This document shows positions 11,201-20,627 of a DNA stretch of 64,000 nt, piece after piece. Numbering within the stretch: the stretch's first letter is position 1; every line of letters begins with the position of its first letter. Both the position numbers and the translations under genes were made by a program. Under the pieces are notes generated by a model that was given only the letters and a program-made list of their open reading frames with translations, was not told where the DNA came from and ran no database searches. The DNA comes from an uncultured Clostridia bacterium. Lineage in GTDB: Bacteria; Bacillota; Clostridia; Monoglobales; Monoglobaceae. The DNA is taken from the NCBI GenBank assembly GCA_934454115.1, contig CAKSFQ010000004.1, positions 1 through 64,000 on the forward strand, written 5' to 3'.

Positions 11201-11782
11201 AATTATATTCGGCAAAATGCAGATAGCCAAAGCACCGTCAAGGAAATGGTGACAAAACTTGCGCTTTCTAATGTGGTATTGACCGATGCGAACGGAGATG
11301 CCATAGACGGTATAGAATGGAGTTATGCAAGGTATAATGGTCAATATTTGGTGAATATTTTGAATTACGATTTTGGAACGGAAAAATCGTTGAAGCTGTT
11401 CTGCAATGGCAAGGAAGTAACAAAGTTCCGGGAACTGCGCAGTGGGGATACACCGGATACCCTTGTGGCAGAGCATTATAAGCCTATGTTGATTGCGTTT
11501 GATGATTTCTCTCTGGATTTGATTGACCATCAGGGAAATGTAATTGAAAAAGATGTCACAACACTGAAAACAGGAACATACAGGGTAAATATTTATGCCC
11601 AAGGTGAAGGAATACTTGCCTTGTATCAGGACAATGTCTTGGCAAAAATGTCTATAAGAAGTGGAACCCTTGAGGTTCCTGCTCTGACAGAGGGAAGTTG
11701 GCGTCTGTTGGCGACTTGTTGGAATATGGAAACTTTAGAGCCGCAGACTGATGCAAAAATACTTACTTTGGAGGTAGAGTGA
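8210..11782 (+). CDS. Secreted GH42-like glycoside hydrolase with nested CBM (1190 aa)
   Basis: A signal peptide (cleavage near AFAAD, residue 25) is followed by two Ig/beta-sandwich domains (about 25-210), a helical segment, and a clan GH-A barrel starting near residue 325 (FMSIDFGAAEH). The barrel is interrupted at residues about 372-525 by a CBM4/9-like module (SGSYSLKL, LYLDDLYLRE, NLLANPGFED) and then resumes (YGWYMDYGS). The probable acid/base is E632 in SNEP and the probable nucleophile is E806 in FDTESH. Residues about 905-1050 match the GH42 trimerisation-type flavodoxin-like fold (LLYSRTSL, MITDEEPEKM, GGKVLLLGG). The substrate is unknown; a beta-galactoside or related exo-glycoside would be the family default. 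It is a paralogue of the next gene. Confidence 0.82.
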   Translation: MKRIAAILLIATFLIQICSGLAFAADIAVFELNAIEVQQETCILSGRAFTANSSLMVSMQTPGATASTSRTFSDDKGYFSVSVPLSSFALSTLTVTDAKGNSQSVALDFSPAQGVFTIANGYTVKAVIYTPEATLMKGVHTGSVDGAVTMRLMQENAIVKGIAQATSNENKEFTLKFKVAPGDYTLYLRAEGLPIQSCTYTEGSMRALLAHRIDDFDVFKTKLGDYVTTIEEMIAECRREGMTTQYEDANLAILKKYIELVEKEANAGDYTRMNEYEYALTRIYNDTVTNLQQYLSGEKDPFRANRYVTSDLGFDGVSTIATVDDGTEQPTFFTGFMSIDFGAAEHMSFLEEIGINAMQIGTNTYDMIRSYDPHVVSGWSLWQHGNNAVTVAVTDETAKSGSYSLKLTNPNDYVADTYKEFRQFIPVKPNTTYEWGFSAKGTDIHTCWFGLDGRVGKGYQYIDTNLNSWKNYTRTYTTGKEQEWIEYAFACEGKTGTLYLDDLYLREQGTTTNLLANPGFEDRTERVKTAGDLLGETYGWYMDYGSNHASKLKYYLKQAEKRNMLVDVMVPINYVPKMVYDQDATMDDSATQFMPFTLDSQVTRDFCSFLAQVIGTISKDYDSVKSICLSNEPLVNGSGYDLQGNVSDHYLDSWHTWLNGTYGGNISALNKAYGLDTMFNQISDKSYAGFEDVPFPSYEDRSAHYYDYIQFNDSLMNDFFDWYAGEMKKFYPEMPIHIKLMDYFRYNYRHYVWGGTNWEILADSFDINGCDAHSYLGYQQYTPLTMKMGWYDYMTSVKNAPVFDTESHILEDERTVSYSDTITRYYESDVWNGAVHGRSTDILWLFDADASRNAVGGSNYANANLVHRPAEMAAIARTGLDLQRLSKEITALQKAETRTALLYSRTSLSWDDDYMSKVGETYEDLLFSGQKVAMITDEEPEKMHNYQLLVVPYANYVPAETLNEIAAYLNNGGKVLLLGGNSLTYDPYGKAHAASTVNYIRQNADSQSTVKEMVTKLALSNVVLTDANGDAIDGIEWSYARYNGQYLVNILNYDFGTEKSLKLFCNGKEVTKFRELRSGDTPDTLVAEHYKPMLIAFDDFSLDLIDHQGNVIEKDVTTLKTGTYRVNIYAQGEGILALYQDNVLAKMSIRSGTLEVPALTEGSWRLLATCWNMETLEPQTDAKILTLEVE

Positions 11783-14700
11783 TGAAAGAGATGAGAAGAG
11801 TAATAGCGGCAGCGTTAATTGCTATGATGATCAGCTCTATGATACCGGTATTTGTGGTAAATGCTGCAACCACAGATACCTCAATTGAGGGATGGACCGC
11901 GGTTGTCAACAATGCGGATGGCGGTGTATATATTGATCGCTCAGAAGGTATGCGGGGGAAGGCGTCGGTAAAATTGGTGAACAAAAGCCCCAGAACAAGC
12001 AATCAGGAATATGTTGCATTCTTTCAAAAGCTGACTGGCCTGAAAAGGGGAAAAACTTATCGTCTGGAGTTTGAGGCAAAGGTGCAAAATGGAAAGACCT
12101 GTGATGTAATGTTCAACTGGTCTCCCAGATGGTCTCTGATTCCCCTCAAAGCAACCTATGATTGGACACCTTTTCAGTTTAGTTACACGGCAGATGCAGA
12201 TGGCAGTGCAGATTTAAGATTTATTCTGGATAACAAGACCGATGCACTCTGGATTGATAATATCAAAGTGTATGATGTTGCAGAACCTACCGTAAATCTT
12301 TTGAAAAATGGGGATTTCGAGGATGTTGTTGGCGGCCCTGTGGAGGCGGATGAAGCAGAAATCGCTGCGGAAACCGTAACCTCTCCCAACTACTTTCCTG
12401 TGTATGCCACGATGACGGTTGATGGGGATGTCAGCGATTGGGACGGCATTGAAGGGAGAAAGCTTGCGCAAGTCAACAAGTTTATATCCAGCGCAGCTGT
12501 CACCACTTCCGGCACCGTGAAATACGCTTACGATGATAAGAAGTTGTATCTCCTTTTTGAGATCACTGACCCAATCCATGTTGCGGATGAGGAATCTTTC
12601 TATAAAGGTGACAGTATGCAGTTTTCGACTGCAGCAAAAAAGGGGGATGCCGGGAATGAAAGAAATGTCGCCCTATGGCCTGACGGCATTTATAAAAACA
12701 AAGAAGATATAGATATCGCTATTGTCCGTGAGGGGACTAAGACGATTTATGAGGCATCTATATCCTGGGATGAGGATTTTGGCGGTGAAATTCCCGATGA
12801 AATGTTGTTCAATGCGGTTGTCAACAATAATGATGGTGACGGAAGAGCTTATTGCATCGAATTAACTGACGGTATTTCTTCCAGTAAAAATACTAATATG
12901 TTTAACTGGATGTATTTCAAAAAGCCGGTGGGGAAATTGAGATACTGTGTTGAGATGCCGGATTCTGTGGTTTTGGGTGATGCGGCAAATGCCGTGGTTC
13001 ACTTGCTCAATCCGGGGACGGGCAATGCATCGGCCGAAATTGTTTCTGAGCAGCTCGGCTATAGACAGAGCGTAACCCTTGCCGGCGGAGAGGAAAAGCA
13101 ATATAGCATTCCCTTCCCTATGGATAAGGCGGGAGATATTCTGGCAGATGTGACCATTACCTCCGGAGAGGAAACAGTAACCAAAGAAAAAAAGGTTAGT
13201 ATTCTCTATAATTCTGAGGCGTATCAGGTGCTGAAAAAGACCCTGAACAGCTACGCGGAAGAATTGCGTGATTTGATTTATCAATGCCAACAAAAGGGCA
13301 TGAATCCTGTTTATGAGGTTGCACTCCATTCTATCATTGTCAAACAAATAGAGACCATGGATGATGAGGTGTCATGGAATGAGAAGTATGACTGGAGCCT
13401 GATCCGCTTTGCGGAGTATGAAAAGCAGTTAACCGAACTGTATGGAGAGGCAAAGGAAAACCTTCAGGCATACCTGAAAGGGGAAAAGAATCCTTTAACC
13501 ATCCCTCAATACATTACCGGCGATATTACTGCTGATGGGGTCAGCGTGATTGCCGATACCTTTGACGGAACTAAAAGCGAAAAACGACCTGCATTTTTTG
13601 TAGGCAGTATGTGTATTGACTATTCCAATCTGGAACAGATGGAATTCTTGTCTACGATAGGATTTAACGCGGTGCAGATGGCGCCCAACCCTTTTAAGTT
13701 TATGGTAGGATTTGATCCTCACATTATGCAAGGGTGGTCCAAATGGCAGTACGGTAATGCCAATGTAGTGTTTGATATTACCGAAGAGGCGGCAGCGGCC
13801 GGCAAAAAATCTTTAAAGATTACAAATACCGATGCTTATCAGTATGACAATTATAAGGAACTGCGTCAGTATGTGCCGGCAAAGCCCAACACCACCTATG
13901 AATGGGGCTTTAAATCCAAGGGCAAAAACATTGACTGGTGCTGGTTTGGTATGGATGGAAGAGTGGGAAGAGGATATCAGTATATTCAGCCCTCGGAAAA
14001 CTGGAAGAGTAATGACTTTACCTACACCACCGGTGACAATCAATACTTTATTGAATACGCCTTTGCATGTGAGGGAAAAACCGATGAGCTTTTCTTAGAT
14101 GATTTGTATATCCGGGAACAGGGAAGCAATATTAACCTTTTGGAAAATGCAAGCTTTGAAGATGAAAGCATACCGCAAAAATCTGCCATTGACCAAGAAA
14201 TGGCAGAGAAGTACGGTTGGTATTTTGACTATGGCAGCGTAGAACTGAAAAGGGCAAGAAAGTTCATAGAAGAGGCAGAACGGTATAACATTGCTGTGGA
14301 TTTGCTGATTGCTGTGGATATGGCGCCCCGACTTTTCCTGAATGTGGATGAGAATCTGGAAAAATCCAAGACCCAGTTTTTGCCGTATACGATTCAAAGA
14401 CAGGCAGCACGGGATTACGCTGTGATGCTGGCGGCGGCAATTCTCAGCATTGCTGATGACTATACCTCGGTTAAGAGTGTATGTATCTCCAATGAGCCTA
14501 CGGTAAACTCTTATAATAGTGACTATTATCTGCCCCTTTTCCAAGGTTACTTGAATGAACTGTACGGAGGGGATATTGCTCTGCTGAACCGTAATTACGG
14601 CGCCGAATACGCAAGCTTTCAGGAGGTTCCCCTCCCGGGATCACAAGTTGAGGAGAATTCACATTACTACGATTGGCGGCAGTTTAATGATGGACTTATG

Positions 14701-15858
14701 GATGATTTCTTTGAGGAGTACTCCCAAAGAATCAGAGAACTGTATCCTCAGTTTGACTACCATGCCAAGATGATGGATTACTTCCGCTATGACTATGATC
14801 ATCATGTTAAGGGTGGTTCCAATTACGAATGGCTGGCAGATAATTTTGACTACAACGGTTGTGACGCACACTCCTACTTGACCGACCAGGAAAAAACTCC
14901 TATGCCCTTAAAAATGGGGTGGTATGATTTTATGACATCGGTAAAGGATGCACCGGTATTTGATACTGAGACCCATATTGTTCATGATGGTCAGGCCACT
15001 ACCTACGAAGATATTCGACCCAAGTATTTTGAATCGGATGTATGGAATGGTGCTATCCACGGAAGAGCGGCTCAGATTCTTTGGAACATCGATGCGATAG
15101 GGCCTGCGGCAACGTACAATTGGAGTACCTATGTGGAAGCCAACATGCTATTTCGACCCATGTCCCTTGCAAAAATTTCCGATGCTTTAATGGATTTGAA
15201 CCGCCTTGCTTATGAGGTGACGGCGTTACAAAAGGCAGAACATAAGACCGGTTTGCTTTATTCCAGAACCAACCTGACACGAAACAAGCAGTATATGACT
15301 GCGGTGGGAGATGCATACAAGCAGTTGTTATTCAGCGGTCAGAATGTGACCATGATTACCGATACTAAGCCTGAGAAGATGAATGACTATCAGCTTCTGG
15401 TGGTTCCTGAGGTGAAGTATGCAACGGCAGATGTTCTGGCAGCGGTGAAAAATTACATCGAACAAGGCGGTAAAGTGTTGCTGCTTGGGGAGGATTGCTT
15501 TAAGTACAACGAGTACGGACTTTTAAACGATGCTGCCGTTGTGGAGTATATCTATGCGCATGCAGACCGGCAAAGCTCTGTGTATCATAAAGTGCAGGAA
15601 CTTGGACTCGCGGACGTGACTTTGCTGGATGCACAAACCGGCAAACCCGTTTCCGGTGTGGAATATACTTATACAGAGTATAACGGTAAAATTCTGGTCA
15701 ATCTCTTGAACTATGATTTCGATCATACATATACCCTTAAGGTGCATTATCAGGGCAAAGAAATCACAGAATTTACAGAACTGCGGAGCATGGAAAAGGT
15801 AAGCGGGACGGTAACAGTAGAACCCTACCAGCCGATTCTGCTGCAATTTGAAAAATAA
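11782..15858 (+). CDS. Secreted multidomain GH42-like glycoside hydrolase (about 1358 aa)
   Basis: I take the ATG at 11782, which overlaps the preceding stop as TGATG and lies seven bases after GGAGG (11770-11774); a GTG at 11779 is too close to that site. After a signal peptide (ending VNAAT) come a CBM4/9-like jelly roll (about 30-175) and a CBM9/DOMON-like domain (about 195-390: VDGDVSDWDGI, YAYDDKKLYLLFEI, DSMQF). A helical part and a GH-A barrel with a nested CBM (about 643-798) follow. The probable catalytic residues are E905 (SNEP) and E1063 (FDTETH). The C-terminus carries the same trimerisation-like and beta domains as the previous gene. The pair looks like a tandem duplication in which this copy gained two N-terminal binding modules, perhaps for different chain lengths of one glycan. 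Confidence 0.82.
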   Translation: MKEMRRVIAAALIAMMISSMIPVFVVNAATTDTSIEGWTAVVNNADGGVYIDRSEGMRGKASVKLVNKSPRTSNQEYVAFFQKLTGLKRGKTYRLEFEAKVQNGKTCDVMFNWSPRWSLIPLKATYDWTPFQFSYTADADGSADLRFILDNKTDALWIDNIKVYDVAEPTVNLLKNGDFEDVVGGPVEADEAEIAAETVTSPNYFPVYATMTVDGDVSDWDGIEGRKLAQVNKFISSAAVTTSGTVKYAYDDKKLYLLFEITDPIHVADEESFYKGDSMQFSTAAKKGDAGNERNVALWPDGIYKNKEDIDIAIVREGTKTIYEASISWDEDFGGEIPDEMLFNAVVNNNDGDGRAYCIELTDGISSSKNTNMFNWMYFKKPVGKLRYCVEMPDSVVLGDAANAVVHLLNPGTGNASAEIVSEQLGYRQSVTLAGGEEKQYSIPFPMDKAGDILADVTITSGEETVTKEKKVSILYNSEAYQVLKKTLNSYAEELRDLIYQCQQKGMNPVYEVALHSIIVKQIETMDDEVSWNEKYDWSLIRFAEYEKQLTELYGEAKENLQAYLKGEKNPLTIPQYITGDITADGVSVIADTFDGTKSEKRPAFFVGSMCIDYSNLEQMEFLSTIGFNAVQMAPNPFKFMVGFDPHIMQGWSKWQYGNANVVFDITEEAAAAGKKSLKITNTDAYQYDNYKELRQYVPAKPNTTYEWGFKSKGKNIDWCWFGMDGRVGRGYQYIQPSENWKSNDFTYTTGDNQYFIEYAFACEGKTDELFLDDLYIREQGSNINLLENASFEDESIPQKSAIDQEMAEKYGWYFDYGSVELKRARKFIEEAERYNIAVDLLIAVDMAPRLFLNVDENLEKSKTQFLPYTIQRQAARDYAVMLAAAILSIADDYTSVKSVCISNEPTVNSYNSDYYLPLFQGYLNELYGGDIALLNRNYGAEYASFQEVPLPGSQVEENSHYYDWRQFNDGLMDDFFEEYSQRIRELYPQFDYHAKMMDYFRYDYDHHVKGGSNYEWLADNFDYNGCDAHSYLTDQEKTPMPLKMGWYDFMTSVKDAPVFDTETHIVHDGQATTYEDIRPKYFESDVWNGAIHGRAAQILWNIDAIGPAATYNWSTYVEANMLFRPMSLAKISDALMDLNRLAYEVTALQKAEHKTGLLYSRTNLTRNKQYMTAVGDAYKQLLFSGQNVTMITDTKPEKMNDYQLLVVPEVKYATADVLAAVKNYIEQGGKVLLLGEDCFKYNEYGLLNDAAVVEYIYAHADRQSSVYHKVQELGLADVTLLDAQTGKPVSGVEYTYTEYNGKILVNLLNYDFDHTYTLKVHYQGKEITEFTELRSMEKVSGTVTVEPYQPILLQFEK

Positions 15859-15916
15859 AAACAGGAAGAGTATAAAATATACTCCGACTGTGGACATAAT
15901 AACAGGAGAATGAAGA

Positions 15917-18862
15917 ATGGCATATAATTTTAGAAGCCAAATGGAGGCCATTGAGGCAATGATCCCCAGGCTTTACTATGAAATTTATCAGCCTGTTGGT
16001 GAGGTTGATCTGGTTGCTTATCGAAGCAAGGAACCAATGCCTTTTGAGAAACGAACCTCGGGCAAACGGATAGAAGTGAAAAAAGGCAATACATGGGGAG
16101 AAAAATGGGATTGTGCGTGGTTCCGTATTACCGGCACAATACCGGAAAGCGCCAAAGGCAGAAAGGTGATACTTTACCTTGACATCAATGGCGAAATGGG
16201 TATTTATGATAAAAATGGGAACATCCTTCGGGGACTTAGCACAGGAACGGCGTTAAATGTATCAAGGGATTACGGATGTTTTGGAATCCGAAAGAGGGTT
16301 TTGGAGGTGACGGAATCTGCCCTTGGGGGCGAAAGTTTTGAATTTTGGGGTGATGCCGGTTGTAATCATATTACCGGAATCAGTTCGTCTAATCGGCCGG
16401 AGCTCGGAAAAATCACTCATACAGAAATTGCGGTTTCCAGAGAAAATGTTAAAGAATTGTTTTATGATGCCTTTGTCCTTTATGACATGTTGCAGGTTTT
16501 ATCTGAGGAAAGCGCAAGGTATCATAGAATCCGTCAAAGTTTGTTTGACGCATCCTGTGAATTGTATGATTATACCGATGGAGAGATAGAAAAAGCATTG
16601 GCAATTCTAAAACCTGAGCTTAACAAAGAAGGCGGTGACGCGGATTTAAAGGTGACCGCGATTGGACATTCACACATTGACTTGGCATGGCTCTGGCCTA
16701 TACGAGAAACCAAGAGAAAGGGCGTTAGAACCTTTGCAAATGCGCTCTACTATATGGAAAAGTATCCGGATTACGTTTTTGGTGCAAGTCAGCCCCAGCT
16801 GTATCAGTGGGTCAAGGAAAAGGAACCGGAGCTTTATGAAAAAATAAAGAAAAGGGTTGACGAGGGGCGTTGGGAGGTTCAGGGCGCCATGTGGTGCGAA
16901 CCGGATGCCAACATCACCGGCGGGGAATCCTTTGTGAGACAAATCCTTTATGGAAAAAGATTTTTCCGTCAGGAGTTCATGCAGGATATGAAAATAATAT
17001 GGCTTCCTGATGTATTTGGATACAGTGCCGCACTCCCGCAAATTATGAAAAAAAGCGGTGTGCCTTATTTCCTTACCATCAAGTTAGGGTGGGGAAATCG
17101 ACATAATAAGCACCCGCATAATACCTTTGTCTGGCGCGGACTTGATGGAAGTGAGGTTCTTGCACATATGCCGCCGGAAAATGATTATAGTTCCTTTGCA
17201 ACGCCTAAATGTTTACATAAAATTGAACGGGAGTACAAGGATAAATCGGTTTGCGATGAGGCGCTTTGGCTTTTCGGAATTGGAGACGGGGGCGGCGGCG
17301 CCGGCGAGCTGCAACATGAGGCATTGAAGAGAGAGAAGAATCTTTCTGGTTTCTTGCCCGTAAGCCAGGGCCGAGCGGTAGAGTTTTTTGACAGAATTGC
17401 AGAACATCGGGAAAAATATGCAACCTATAACGGGGAATTGTACTTTGAGATGCATCAGGGTACTTATACCACTCAGGCGAGAAATAAATGGTACAACCGC
17501 AAGATGGAAAAACTTCTTCGGGAGGCTGAATTTGCATCGGTTGCAACGGGAAGTTCTTATCCCAAGGAACAGCTGGATGAAATCTGGAAGGAGGTTTTGT
17601 TGTATCAGTTCCATGATATTTTGCCCGGTTCTTCTGTAAAGCGCGTGTATGATGAGTGCATTCCGCGGTATGAGGCTATGTATCAGGAGACAAAAAAACT
17701 GCTTCGAGATACATATGGCAGCGGTGATTATGCAATTAACTCTCTGTCTTGGGATCGATGCGGATGGGAAAAGATAGGTAGCCAGTGGTATCGTTTGACT
17801 GTTCCTGCTATGGGAAGCATCAAGTTGACTGACGGATTGGAAAGTAACGAGAAGATGGTGGATAACCTTGGTATGCTTGAAAACGATGCCGTTAAGGTGG
17901 TTTTTGATGCGGATGGTGCAATTCTTTCTGTGTATGACAAAAAGGCATCCAGGGAAGCGCTTAAGGAAAGATCCAATGTCTTTTCCGTTTATTTCGACAA
18001 TGGGAATGCATGGGATATGAATGAACTTTACCGGATGCGTACTCCCAAGGTGTTTACAATGATAAAGGCCGAAGCCTTTCAAGACGGCCCCAAAAAAGGG
18101 ATTCGTCAGGAGTATGTTTTTGGTGATAGTAGACTTTGGCAAACCATTTCTATCCTGGATGAAAGCCCCATAGTAACCTTTGAGGTCAAGGTGGATTGGC
18201 AGGAGAGTGAAAAAATGCTTCGGACTGCGTTTTATACCACAGTGGTTACCAATGAGGTGACCTGCGATATACAATATGGATCCATCAAACGACCCACCCA
18301 CAATAATACCAGTTGGGATATTGCTAAGTTTGAAATTTGTGCCCATAAGTATGCAGATTTGTCGGATAGTGATTACGGCGTGGCCTTGATGAATGACTGT
18401 AAATATGGCTATTGTGTGAAAGATGGTATGCTGGATTTAAATCTTTTAAGAAGTGCAAAATACCCATCGGAGGAAGCGACGCCATTTCGTACGGATAACG
18501 GCGTGCATCGGTTTACTTATGCGCTGTATCCCCATAGCGGAAATGTAAAAGAGAGCGATGTGATTCAAAAAAGTTATGAACTGAATCAGCCTTTACAGAC
18601 GGGTAAGGAAGTGAAACAGTTATTCACGATTTCCAATCCGGATATTGTGGTAGAGTCCGTAAAAAAGGCGGAGGATGGCGACGCTGTCATTGTTCGTATG
18701 TATGAAACAAAAGGTGGGAATGCAGAAACAGGACTGAAATTTGCAAAACCTGCAAAATCCGCATATTTGGTGGATTTAATGGAAGAAAATGAAAAACAAA
18801 TAGATCTGAACAACATTCCATTTCATGGATTCGAGATTGTGACGATCAAAATAAATATTTAA
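15917..18862 (+). CDS. GH38 alpha-mannosidase (981 aa)
   Basis: The GH38 zinc site is present as H253 and D255 in GHSHIDLAWLW, and the probable nucleophile is D365 in LPDVFGYSAALPQ. Further family blocks are EVQGAMWCEPD, QFHDILPGSS and the beta-rich C-terminal half. There is no signal peptide, so the enzyme should be cytosolic. The length is usual for bacterial class II alpha-mannosidases. It lies 58 bases after the glycosidase pair and 13 before the binding-protein gene. The natural reading is that imported oligosaccharides carry alpha-linked mannose or a related residue that is removed inside the cell. A mannose-6-phosphate isomerase gene at 32565 would suit the released sugar. Confidence 0.9.
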   Translation: MAYNFRSQMEAIEAMIPRLYYEIYQPVGEVDLVAYRSKEPMPFEKRTSGKRIEVKKGNTWGEKWDCAWFRITGTIPESAKGRKVILYLDINGEMGIYDKNGNILRGLSTGTALNVSRDYGCFGIRKRVLEVTESALGGESFEFWGDAGCNHITGISSSNRPELGKITHTEIAVSRENVKELFYDAFVLYDMLQVLSEESARYHRIRQSLFDASCELYDYTDGEIEKALAILKPELNKEGGDADLKVTAIGHSHIDLAWLWPIRETKRKGVRTFANALYYMEKYPDYVFGASQPQLYQWVKEKEPELYEKIKKRVDEGRWEVQGAMWCEPDANITGGESFVRQILYGKRFFRQEFMQDMKIIWLPDVFGYSAALPQIMKKSGVPYFLTIKLGWGNRHNKHPHNTFVWRGLDGSEVLAHMPPENDYSSFATPKCLHKIEREYKDKSVCDEALWLFGIGDGGGGAGELQHEALKREKNLSGFLPVSQGRAVEFFDRIAEHREKYATYNGELYFEMHQGTYTTQARNKWYNRKMEKLLREAEFASVATGSSYPKEQLDEIWKEVLLYQFHDILPGSSVKRVYDECIPRYEAMYQETKKLLRDTYGSGDYAINSLSWDRCGWEKIGSQWYRLTVPAMGSIKLTDGLESNEKMVDNLGMLENDAVKVVFDADGAILSVYDKKASREALKERSNVFSVYFDNGNAWDMNELYRMRTPKVFTMIKAEAFQDGPKKGIRQEYVFGDSRLWQTISILDESPIVTFEVKVDWQESEKMLRTAFYTTVVTNEVTCDIQYGSIKRPTHNNTSWDIAKFEICAHKYADLSDSDYGVALMNDCKYGYCVKDGMLDLNLLRSAKYPSEEATPFRTDNGVHRFTYALYPHSGNVKESDVIQKSYELNQPLQTGKEVKQLFTISNPDIVVESVKKAEDGDAVIVRMYETKGGNAETGLKFAKPAKSAYLVDLMEENEKQIDLNNIPFHGFEIVTIKINI

Positions 18863-18875
18863 GGAGCGTGGAAAA

Positions 18876-20282
18876 ATGAAAAAGATGTTTCAGATGGTGG
18901 CATTGATGTTGGTATTTGTTTTGTCGCTCAGTATGCTCTCGGGGTGTGGCGCAGATACAAGCGACAAAAACGGGAATGGACAGACTGTGGTTTCGGTTGG
19001 CGATTGGCCGGACAAGGAGGGAATTGCCTTAGACACCATCAATGCAAGAAAAGCGCGGTTTGAAGAAGCAAACCCGGATGTTGTAATTGAACCCGATTTG
19101 TGGAAGTTTGACAGAAAAACCTTTTATGCAAAAGCGGCCGGCGGTCAGCTTCCCACCCTATTCAAGAGTGCGTTTACCGAAGCTCCTGAAATTATCAACA
19201 TGGAATATTCCGAGGGTCTGACCGATGCGCTGAAAAAGCACGGTTATGATGGCGCGTTTAATGAGAGCATTCTGGAACTAATCAGGGATGAAGATGGGGA
19301 AATTGTTGCATTCCCTACCAAACCATATCTTTTGGGTATTGCATTTAATGTAGATTTGCTGAAGGCTGCGGGTTATGTTGCAGAGGATGGAACACCCCAT
19401 CAACCGAAGGATTGGAACGAAATGGCGGAAATGGCCGTAAAGATTAAAGAAACCACCGGAAAAGCGGGTATTGTACTTCCCACGGCAAGCAGAAGCGGCG
19501 GTTGGATATTTACCTCTATAGCATGGTCTTTTGGCGTTGACTTTATGGAAAAAGATGCCGACGGCAATTGGAAGGCAACCTTTAATACACCGGAGGCTGC
19601 AGAGGCGCTTCAGTTTATTAAGGATTTGAAGTGGAAGTATGATGTGCTTCCTGCAAATAATCTGATTGATGCAGAGGAATGGTATAAAACGCTTGGCGTT
19701 GGTAATGCTGCAATGACCGTTGCTGCCGGCGATTATACGGGCAGAGTTGCAAAATACGGTATGCAACCGGAGCAAGTTGGTATGATGGCAATTCCTGCAG
19801 GCCCAAAACGTCATGTAACGCTGCTTGGCGGAGAAATTTGGAGTGTGAAAGAAGGAGCAACCAAAGACCAGGTAGATGCATCGGTGCGTTGGCTTAAGAC
19901 GGAATTTGATCATGCGCTTACCGATGCTTATAAAAAGACTACAGAGGAGTCTGTCGCAAAGGCAATTAAAGAGAATCAGCACGTAGGGATTCGGTGCTTG
20001 AGTCAGTGGAATAGTGATGCAGAAAGCCTGAAATGGTACAACCAGTATATTGCAGAACATTCCAATGGAAATCCCAATCATGTAAAACTTTATAACGAAC
20101 TTGTTTCGGATTGTGCCATTGAAATTCAGCCGGAAGAGCCGGTTTGCTGTCAGGAGCTTTACTCCATTCTTGATGGATGTCTGCAGGAAGTTTTGACCAA
20201 CAAGAATGCAGATGTGGATTCACTCCTTGAAAATGCAAATCGTGATTTCCAAATTAATCAGCTTGATAATTTAAGATATTAA
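18876..20282 (+). CDS. Sugar ABC transporter substrate-binding lipoprotein (468 aa)
   Basis: It starts after AAGGAGCG and encodes a type II signal peptide with lipobox LSGC (Cys near residue 24), so it should be tethered to the outer face of the membrane. The body has features of family 1 (carbohydrate) solute-binding proteins: RFEEANPDV near the start, a central YTGRVAKYG segment, GGEIWSV and a long C-terminal helical part. It is followed, after a 447-base gap, by the two permease genes. The ligand is probably an oligosaccharide released by the surface enzymes upstream; this is inferred from position only. Confidence 0.88.
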   Translation: MKKMFQMVALMLVFVLSLSMLSGCGADTSDKNGNGQTVVSVGDWPDKEGIALDTINARKARFEEANPDVVIEPDLWKFDRKTFYAKAAGGQLPTLFKSAFTEAPEIINMEYSEGLTDALKKHGYDGAFNESILELIRDEDGEIVAFPTKPYLLGIAFNVDLLKAAGYVAEDGTPHQPKDWNEMAEMAVKIKETTGKAGIVLPTASRSGGWIFTSIAWSFGVDFMEKDADGNWKATFNTPEAAEALQFIKDLKWKYDVLPANNLIDAEEWYKTLGVGNAAMTVAAGDYTGRVAKYGMQPEQVGMMAIPAGPKRHVTLLGGEIWSVKEGATKDQVDASVRWLKTEFDHALTDAYKKTTEESVAKAIKENQHVGIRCLSQWNSDAESLKWYNQYIAEHSNGNPNHVKLYNELVSDCAIEIQPEEPVCCQELYSILDGCLQEVLTNKNADVDSLLENANRDFQINQLDNLRY

Positions 20283-20399
20283 CAAGATGACGACAGATAC
20301 AAAACGGACAGTGCGAAAAAAAGTTGTGCAAATAGTGTAAAAACGGGCCTCCTTGGTGAAAATTGTGGAAGAAATAATTTTTATCAAGGGGGGTTCAAC

Positions 20400-20537
20400 T
20401 TGCAAAGACAGAAGGAATTTATTGAGAAACATGTAAAAAGTGAGAATTTTACGAGCGCAACGGAAATGATTAAAGAATTTACAACAGATTTAAGTCTTGC
20501 TTATGTTGTTGCTGTAAAGCCGTCAGCTTGTTTATAA
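20400..20537 (+). pseudogene. Possible IS256-type transposase N-terminal remnant (45 aa frame)
   Basis: The 447-base gap 20283-20729 holds a small frame starting at TTG (20400) just after an AAGGGGGG ribosome-like site. Its residues EFIEKHVKSENFTSATEM and IKEFTTDL resemble the short helical start of IS256/mutator-type transposases, but the frame ends after 45 codons and none of the later transposase motifs follow. It could equally be a chance small ORF. It would explain why the binding-protein gene is separated from its permeases by an unusually long gap. Confidence 0.3.
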
Positions 20538-20598
20538 GTTATGCTGTTTAATCATTAAAGGTCTGTCCAACCTTTGTATAAAATATTCAAAAACAATA

Positions 20599-20627
20599 TT
20601 GACAAAAGAAAGAATATATGATAGTCA
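20599..20627 (+). promoter_or_regulatory. Candidate promoter for the permease genes
   Basis: A perfect -35 TTGACA (20599-20604) is followed after 17 bases by a poor -10 (TAGTCA, 20622-20627). Immediately downstream is AAATGATTTA (20627-20636), a ten-mer also found inside the palindrome upstream of the second glycyl-radical operon at 37958-37972. The weak -10 suggests activator dependence, if this is a promoter at all. Confidence 0.35.

Noticed and set aside
17213..18346. Long antisense frame (377 codons) inside the GH38 gene
   Set aside because: It lies wholly opposite a complete, motif-bearing alpha-mannosidase gene, has no ribosome site or recognisable domain, and reflects codon bias.
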